The notes below the pieces were generated by a model, which was not told the origin of the DNA, did no database searches, and saw only the letters and a list, made by a program, of their open reading frames with translations. DNA of 64,000 nt, taken from the NCBI GenBank assembly GCA_933822405.4, contig CAKOGP040000380.1:4557-68556 (forward strand). Direction: 5' to 3'. This document shows positions 60,090 to 64,000 of the stretch, in pieces. The position numbers and the translations under genes are program-made. Position 1 is the stretch's first letter. Every line of letters begins with the position of its first letter. Origin of the DNA: Cylindrotheca closterium. Lineage: Eukaryota; Bacillariophyta; Bacillariophyceae; Bacillariales; Bacillariaceae.

Positions 60090-61183
60090 TTGAAATCAAT
60101 CAGCCACCAGAAGGACTTCGCCGGGTTGATAGCTCCACCAGTGGCACTGATACCACCCGACCAAAGGTCCAAAGCCGACTGTACAAAAGAAAGGAGGTCT
60201 TCGCCAGTCGTCTTCACGTTGTTGTTTGACTCCATGACTTCGGTGTCATCAACAAAGCAGAAGCACAAAGCGTAGAACTCCTCGTTGGTGAGGGCAGTTT
60301 GGCTCTTGTACCCAAATCTTTCGGCCTCCATGGCGTCAATGAGGATGGTACTGATTGCAACCCTGATGCACGGGCCTGCTCCATTGCCTTGACCGCAGCC
60401 CTGGAAGGGAACATCGCCAGTGGGCCCGAAGGTCCGATCCGAGTCGCCGAAGCCAGTTCGGACCCTGTGTTTAGCCTTTGCCAAGATATCAAACATTAGG
60501 TTTGTGACAGTGACTGGCAGGCCAAATCTCTGCAAGGCCGTCTTTGCTACCCAGTGAACAATGCGATTGAAGCAAGACGTCGCGTCATTCGAGATCCAGC
60601 AGGAAGAGTCCCAGATCAATCGTTTGGAAAGGGCGAGATCAATGGACTGGTGCTGCTTCCGTGACCCACACTGTCCTTTAGGGATGATGTCATCCTCTTC
60701 AGCATTCTTCATTGCAGCCCGACCCGCCTTCTTGTAGTTGGCTTGAGCCTCCGAGTTGAACAGCTGGATGGTCCGCATCCCTTGTGGGCGGAAGTCACCA
60801 GGCTTCTTCTCAATTGCAAAGGTCATCAGGTTCTTCCAGAGTTCCGGAGCATGGCATGACCGGAATGGAAGGACCCAAAACGCCGTATCACAAAAAGCCA
60901 ACAGTTCGGAGAGGGCGCCTGCCTTGAAGTGGCCACTATGGAGGCCGTGGGGCTCAGAACTCTTGTTCTTAAGAGTGCGACTCCAAAAGTCCATTTGCTC
61001 TTCAACCGTCAAGGGGAAAGGACGAGACCGGTAACTGTCGTGCAGTTGACAGTGGCGAAGGAAGGCTTGGGTAGTAGGGTAAGTTGAAGGCAGAAGTCGA
61101 GCAGCCCCCAAATTGAGTGGTAGAATGGGCCGCCCGTGGTTGATGGGTATTGTAGTAGGCCAACGCCAAATGGAAACCTTCAC
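60077..61183 (-). pseudogene. reverse transcriptase domain of the retroelement
   Basis: This 368-codon frame shows ordered RT motifs: FRPQGMRTIQLFNSEAQANY and IIPKGQCGSRKQHQSIDLAL. The palm block SNDATSCFNRIVHW carries the first catalytic Asp, PFQGCGQGNGAGPCIRVAIS is the primer-grip side, and the active site is ALCFCFVDDTEVM. LWSGGISATGGAINPAKSFWW follows. It stops right after the DFKW stretch that should continue into the connector, which instead lies in another frame. This is a non-LTR-type RT by architecture (RT followed by RNase H, no integrase). Confidence 0.8.
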
Positions 61184-61188
61184 CCTTC

Positions 61189-61449
61189 CTAGCCATAGTG
61201 TTTGTAGTGTCCAAGGTTGCCATCAAAAAGTTCTTGCGTATTTTCCAATGCTGTTGCCAATTGATCTTGTTGTGTTTTCGTCAAGTGGACTTGTTTGGAA
61301 GCAACTTCAACACCAGTTGTTGCTTCATACTTTGCATCGAGTATGAAATCATTATCCGCCATGTCATTGTCATCCAAAATATCCAAGTAGCCGCGATCCA
61401 ATGCAATCGTCCAGTTGGTGTGATTTTGAAAGTGGGTCTTGTACTTCAT
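61189..61449 (-). pseudogene. start of Gypsy RT, truncated by insertion
   Basis: LTKTQQDQLATALENTQELF followed by DGNLGHYKHY matches the linker directly before the Ty3/Gypsy RT palm. The frame hits a stop one codon later, exactly where the inserted retroelement begins. Confidence 0.75.
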
Positions 61450-61935
61450 GGAAATGATTTTGTCAATCCATTTGACTTGATGGTTTTGAAAATCGATTAC
61501 AATTCCAAGTTCATTGAGAAAGTCGCGACCAATATCATGTGGACAATTTGGTGCATCAAAAACTGTAACTGTTTCACCGTAGATTTACCAATGTCAATGA
61601 AACTCTGGAAAAAGTCCGTCTCAAAGTTCAATAGATTTGTTAGCATTGGAACTTCCAGATCCAGTCGCACAAGGTTTAACATTAGGATCAATATTTACCG
61701 TCGCGCCTTGTGGAATGCATTGTGCATGAATCATGGTATTTTCACCACCTGAATCAAACAATACTCGTAGGGGTTTCGCAGACTGTTTGCCTCCAATCAG
61801 TCCCCATTGCATCAAAGAAATAGGAGTTAGTTTCTTTCTGTTCATTGATTCACCTGTATATCCCAACGTCTGTTTTGGAGTTGGTACACAAATGAAAGAG
61901 TCATTCAAAAGAAAGTGCTTTTCTTCGTGTGTCAT
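61450..61935 (-). pseudogene. Gypsy aspartyl protease
   Basis: The first frame (61621-61935) holds LRVLFDSGGENTMIHAQCIP, with the catalytic D-S-G. After frameshifts the end of the fold appears as NCPHDIGRDFLNELGIVIDF and QVKWIDKI, running into the RT linker. This is the usual Gypsy order. Confidence 0.8.
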
Positions 61936-62316
61936 CGGACCTTGATCAAGGGTCGATGCGGTAGCAAAAGATGAAAGATTTGGTTCAAGGAAAGGATTGA
62001 TTAGGCGGTTAGACTGTGAACGAGTATTGTTCTGGAGTGAAGGTCAATGAGCTTCATCAGAGTAGTGGTAATGTTCAGAGGCATCATCGTATGGATAATA
62101 GCCTTGACCATCCGTTGGAGGATACAATTCATCTGAAGGATACGAGTCTTCAGGAGGAGGATACATTTCTTGCCGTTCACAAGGTTGGACAAATTGATCA
62201 TGCTGCTCTTTGGCAGAAGGCATTCCGCCTTGGCCCTCTTTGGGGACAGTTCCAACCGGAACTAAGCATCCCGCTTCCTGATCATTGTAATACATTCCAC
62301 CAGGAACTGAGCCTTT

Positions 62317-62590
62317 GGCTCGATTTCCGTCTTGATTGTAATGGGATTCAACATCATGATCGTTTTGAGGGTTGCTGTGTTGGAAATTTCCTGGAGATCT
62401 ATTGCTTGGAGGTTGACTTGTTTGATGATTTCTTTGCCCATTGAGGGTTGCTGTGTTGTGCATTTCTTGATTTCCGTCTTGATTGTAATGGGATTCAGCA
62501 TCATGATCGTTTTGAGGGTTGCTGTGTTGGAAATTTCCTGGAGATCTGTTGCTTGGAAGTCGACTTGTTTGATGATTTTGTTGCCCAAAG
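62317..62590 (-). repeat. 147-bp coding tandem repeat in Gypsy gag
   Basis: Two units encode NHQTSxxPSNRSPGNFQHSN followed by PQNDHDxESHYNQDGN. The second lies 147 bp from the first. Confidence 0.9.
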
Positions 62591-62596
62591 TGTCCT

Positions 62597-62692
62597 TGTC
62601 AAATATAAGGTATTACGGAATCGAACCGCTGCGCCTATCAGGCTACCTTGATCTGACTAGTCCAATCTAAGTATCTAACACACGTTCCAACA
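62597..62692 (-). repeat. TRIM 3' LTR
   Basis: 96 bp, TGTTGGAACG ... ATATTTGACA in element orientation. It contains the tRNA-like fold at 62607-62649. Confidence 0.88.
62607..62649 (-). ncRNA. tRNA-like fold inside the TRIM LTR (also 62871-62913)
   Basis: On the minus strand the 43 nt begin AAGGTA and end TACCTT, a 6-bp closing stem. Inside are a GCCT-GAT-AGGC arm and a CGG-TTCGATT-CCG arm whose loop matches the T-loop consensus. GGTTCGATTCC (62617-62627) is a perfect Pol III B box. GGCGCAGCGG just before it resembles a tRNA D-arm/A box. No anticodon arm is present. Whether it is transcribed is unknown. In the other LTR copy the B box is GGTTTGATTCC. Confidence 0.5.
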
Positions 62693-62860
62693 TCCTCCCT
62701 TATTTGATACTTAGATATAGCCCTTCAGTCTCGCACACCCATCTCCGGTGTCAAAACCCTCACACGTCCATCTTTATCCTGTCAATGCAGACAGTCGGCA
62801 TTCATTTCCAAGATCAACAAGGGCAATGTGAATCAAGGACTCGATCCCATAACCTTACCA

Positions 62861-62956
62861 TGTCAAATATAAGGTATTACGGAATCAAACCGCTGCGCCT
62901 ATCAGGCTACCTTAATCTGACTAGTCCATTCTAAGTATCTAATACACGTTCCAACA
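62861..62956 (-). repeat. TRIM 5' LTR
   Basis: 96 bp, with four substitutions relative to 62597-62692. It is followed in element orientation by the TGG of the candidate primer-binding site. Confidence 0.88.
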
Positions 62957-63224
62957 TGTCCTTGGGTCTGAGAACTGTTTCCAGAAGATCATCCTTGATA
63001 GTTGCCTTGAGATCTTGGAGGATAGCGATATCCTTGATTCTGAGTTCCTTGATTCTAATAGTTTGGATAGGGTGGATTGGAAGTGTTTTGACGATTACCG
63101 TAACTTCCGCGTCCACGTCCACGTCCTTTTGTTTTGAGATTTGGACATTGTCGGACAAGATCTTGGTAACTTGCAAGGTGATGTTAGGTTCTTCAATGGT
63201 TCCTTTTTGTTGACGGAAAGTATC

Positions 63225-63390
63225 CTGCCACTTTGCAAGTCTTTCGAAATTGATTTGTCGTCTTTCGACATGTTTCATTCAAGTTTGTCGTGTTTCATTC
63301 GAGTTTGTCATGTTTCAAATTGATTTGTCGTGTTTCATTTGAAATGATTTGTCGTCTTTCAAATCCTGTTGTCGGTTTGGAATCTGTTGT
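63225..63390. repeat. short degenerate TTTGTCRT-TTTCA repeats
   Basis: About six units of the type GATTTGTCGTSTTTCA or GAGTTTGTCATGTTTCA, spaced 20-30 bp, near the 5' end of the Gypsy gag remnant. Confidence 0.7.
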
Positions 63391-63562
63391 ACTGTTTTGA
63401 TTTGACCCAAAAGTATTAGAACTCGGGGCCCCTAAATTTGACTGCAAAACATAATGGGGGAAGACTAAAGAAAAGTGCTTCCCCCCGTGGAAATTGGACA
63501 ACAGACAGACGCGTTGCTGAGGGTCCAGAGCAGCAAGATTTATTCACATACACAACTATATA
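63391..63562. other. no gene recognised
   Basis: Probably Gypsy 5' leader or LTR sequence. No partner repeat is visible in the window. Confidence 0.3.
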
Positions 63563-63952
63563 CAGTAAGGGTACCCTGTTAAGAGTTTTTTTTTAAAAAG
63601 AAACACCCTCTACTACTAAAGAGACAAATTTTGCCGAGACACAAATTTCACAGTCCGTCTGTCACCCGTACCATTTCATGCACATATGTCTGTCCTTCGT
63701 CTGCAAACCATTCTTTCTCTGGGAGATGCAGCAGAAGGATTTGTTACAGTAGAGTGGCAAGAAAGATATCACAGTTGAGGCTATTCTTGCTCCAACAGGT
63801 GGTTCCCCTAATGATCCAGATGATTCGGACGCTGAGGAAGAGGTGTTGTGTCGTCCTTTGGAACTAGATGCTTCAATGCTAACAGAGGGGAACCGCCTCA
63901 AGAGACATTTTGCGCTATCGCACAATACTCTCTTAAAAGGGTACCCTTACTG
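63563..63952. mobile_element. 390-bp element with 23-bp terminal inverted repeats
   Basis: CAGTAAGGGTACCCTGTTAA plus GAG at 63563-63585 is inverted at 63930-63952 with one mismatch. A CAG terminus is common in hAT-type MITEs, but no 8-bp target duplication is visible. The interior has an 87-codon minus frame (63662-63925) of unknown identity. Confidence 0.6.
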
Positions 63953-64000
63953 CATGATGATTCAAATAGCAATCACGGGCACGTGTACTGGTGGAGTAGA

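Larger units (their letters stand above)
57190..61190 (-). mobile_element. degenerate RT/RNase H retroelement (non-LTR type) inserted in Gypsy
   Basis: About 4 kb on the minus strand, in order: RT (61183-60077), a Cys/His-containing connector (60089-59682), a long C-terminal RT-associated region (59772-58747), RNase H (58692-57742) and a terminal WKHCNDVFHSDN-type segment (57506-57210). GC content is visibly higher than in flanking DNA. No LTRs are seen around it. At 61190 its upper end abuts the Gypsy RT start. The frames are offset from one another by frameshifts, so no intact polyprotein remains. Confidence 0.75.
62597..62956 (-). mobile_element. complete TRIM (miniature LTR retrotransposon)
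   Basis: Two 96-bp direct repeats (62597-62692 and 62861-62956, about four mismatches) start TG and end CA. They bound a 168-bp interior, with the 6-bp target duplication TGTCCT on both sides (62591-62596 and 62957-62962). In minus orientation the interior begins directly with TGG (TGGTAAGGTTATGGGATCGA, 62860 downward), as a tRNA primer-binding site should. It ends with the polypurine tract AAGGGAGGA (62701-62693) abutting the 3' LTR. There is no coding capacity. It sits in the gag remnant of the Gypsy element. Confidence 0.88.
62001..63278 (-). pseudogene. Gypsy gag region, interrupted by a TRIM
   Basis: The upstream part (62931-63278) reads RRQINFERLAKWQDTFRQQK ... DLKATIKDDLLETVLRPKD, where a 360-bp TRIM is inserted. 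Downstream the frame resumes (GQQNHQTSRLPSNRSPGNFQ) through two copies of a 49-residue repeat and an acidic Tyr/Pro-rich tail (QEMYPPPEDSYPSDELYPPT), ending at 62044. No zinc knuckle is seen. Confidence 0.6.

Noticed and set aside
62607..62649. A genuine tRNA gene at the TRIM LTR
   Set aside because: Only 43 nt, no anticodon arm, A-like and B boxes nearly adjacent, and present twice as part of an LTR; called tRNA-like only.

Overview
This is nuclear DNA of a eukaryotic microalga, most likely a diatom. The evidence is short GT-AG introns, two large BspA/DUF285-repeat surface proteins with Pro-Ser-rich stalks, many low-complexity (poly-Q, poly-H, acidic) host proteins, and Copia and Ty3/Gypsy elements of types I associate with diatom genomes. 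The taxonomic call is inference, since no rRNA or organelle marker is present.

Layout. 1-1.7 kb: the end of a retroelement-type aspartyl-protease ORF, hairpin-bearing repeats and a frame-broken small ORF. 1.8-7.8 kb: an IQ-motif protein, a hAT transposase remnant and a 1065-aa coiled-coil protein, all on the minus strand. 8.0-9.1 kb: a 1-kb element with imperfect terminal inverted repeats. 9.4-11.1 kb: a wrecked VWA/VWFD gene whose intact paralogue lies at 31.9-33.7 kb on the other strand. 11.5-21.2 kb, plus strand: an RluA-type pseudouridine synthase, a secreted repeat protein, a basic helical protein preceded by a 127-bp duplication around a 10-N gap (probable assembly artefact), and a secreted or membrane protein with Pro-rich 20-aa repeats and a C-terminal VOC/glyoxalase-like domain.

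21.6-29.1 kb: two convergent LanC-like genes 175 bp apart, one with two LanC-like modules and one with a single module plus eight repeats. All three modules appear to lack the canonical zinc ligands. 29.6-39.6 kb, minus strand: an Rpn10-like VWA/coiled-coil protein, the intact VWA/VWFD protein, a two-exon nuclear-type protein, and a three-exon trypsin-like protease with a ricin-B-type lectin tail. 41.1-55.2 kb: two paralogous BspA-like membrane proteins with a conserved upstream block, separated by a retroelement nest in which a minus-strand Copia element sits inside the gag gene of a plus-strand Copia element.

56-64 kb is entirely transposon debris on the minus strand. A Ty3/Gypsy element (gag, protease, RT start, integrase end) is interrupted by a decayed RT/RNase H retroelement and by a 360-bp TRIM. 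The TRIM is complete: 96-bp LTRs, 6-bp target duplication, candidate primer-binding site and polypurine tract. Each LTR carries a 43-nt tRNA-like fold with a B-box motif. This TRIM and the LanC-like pair are the two observations I consider most novel. The host genes show no operon-like organisation. Each is treated as a separate transcription unit; apparent functional links are paralogy only.
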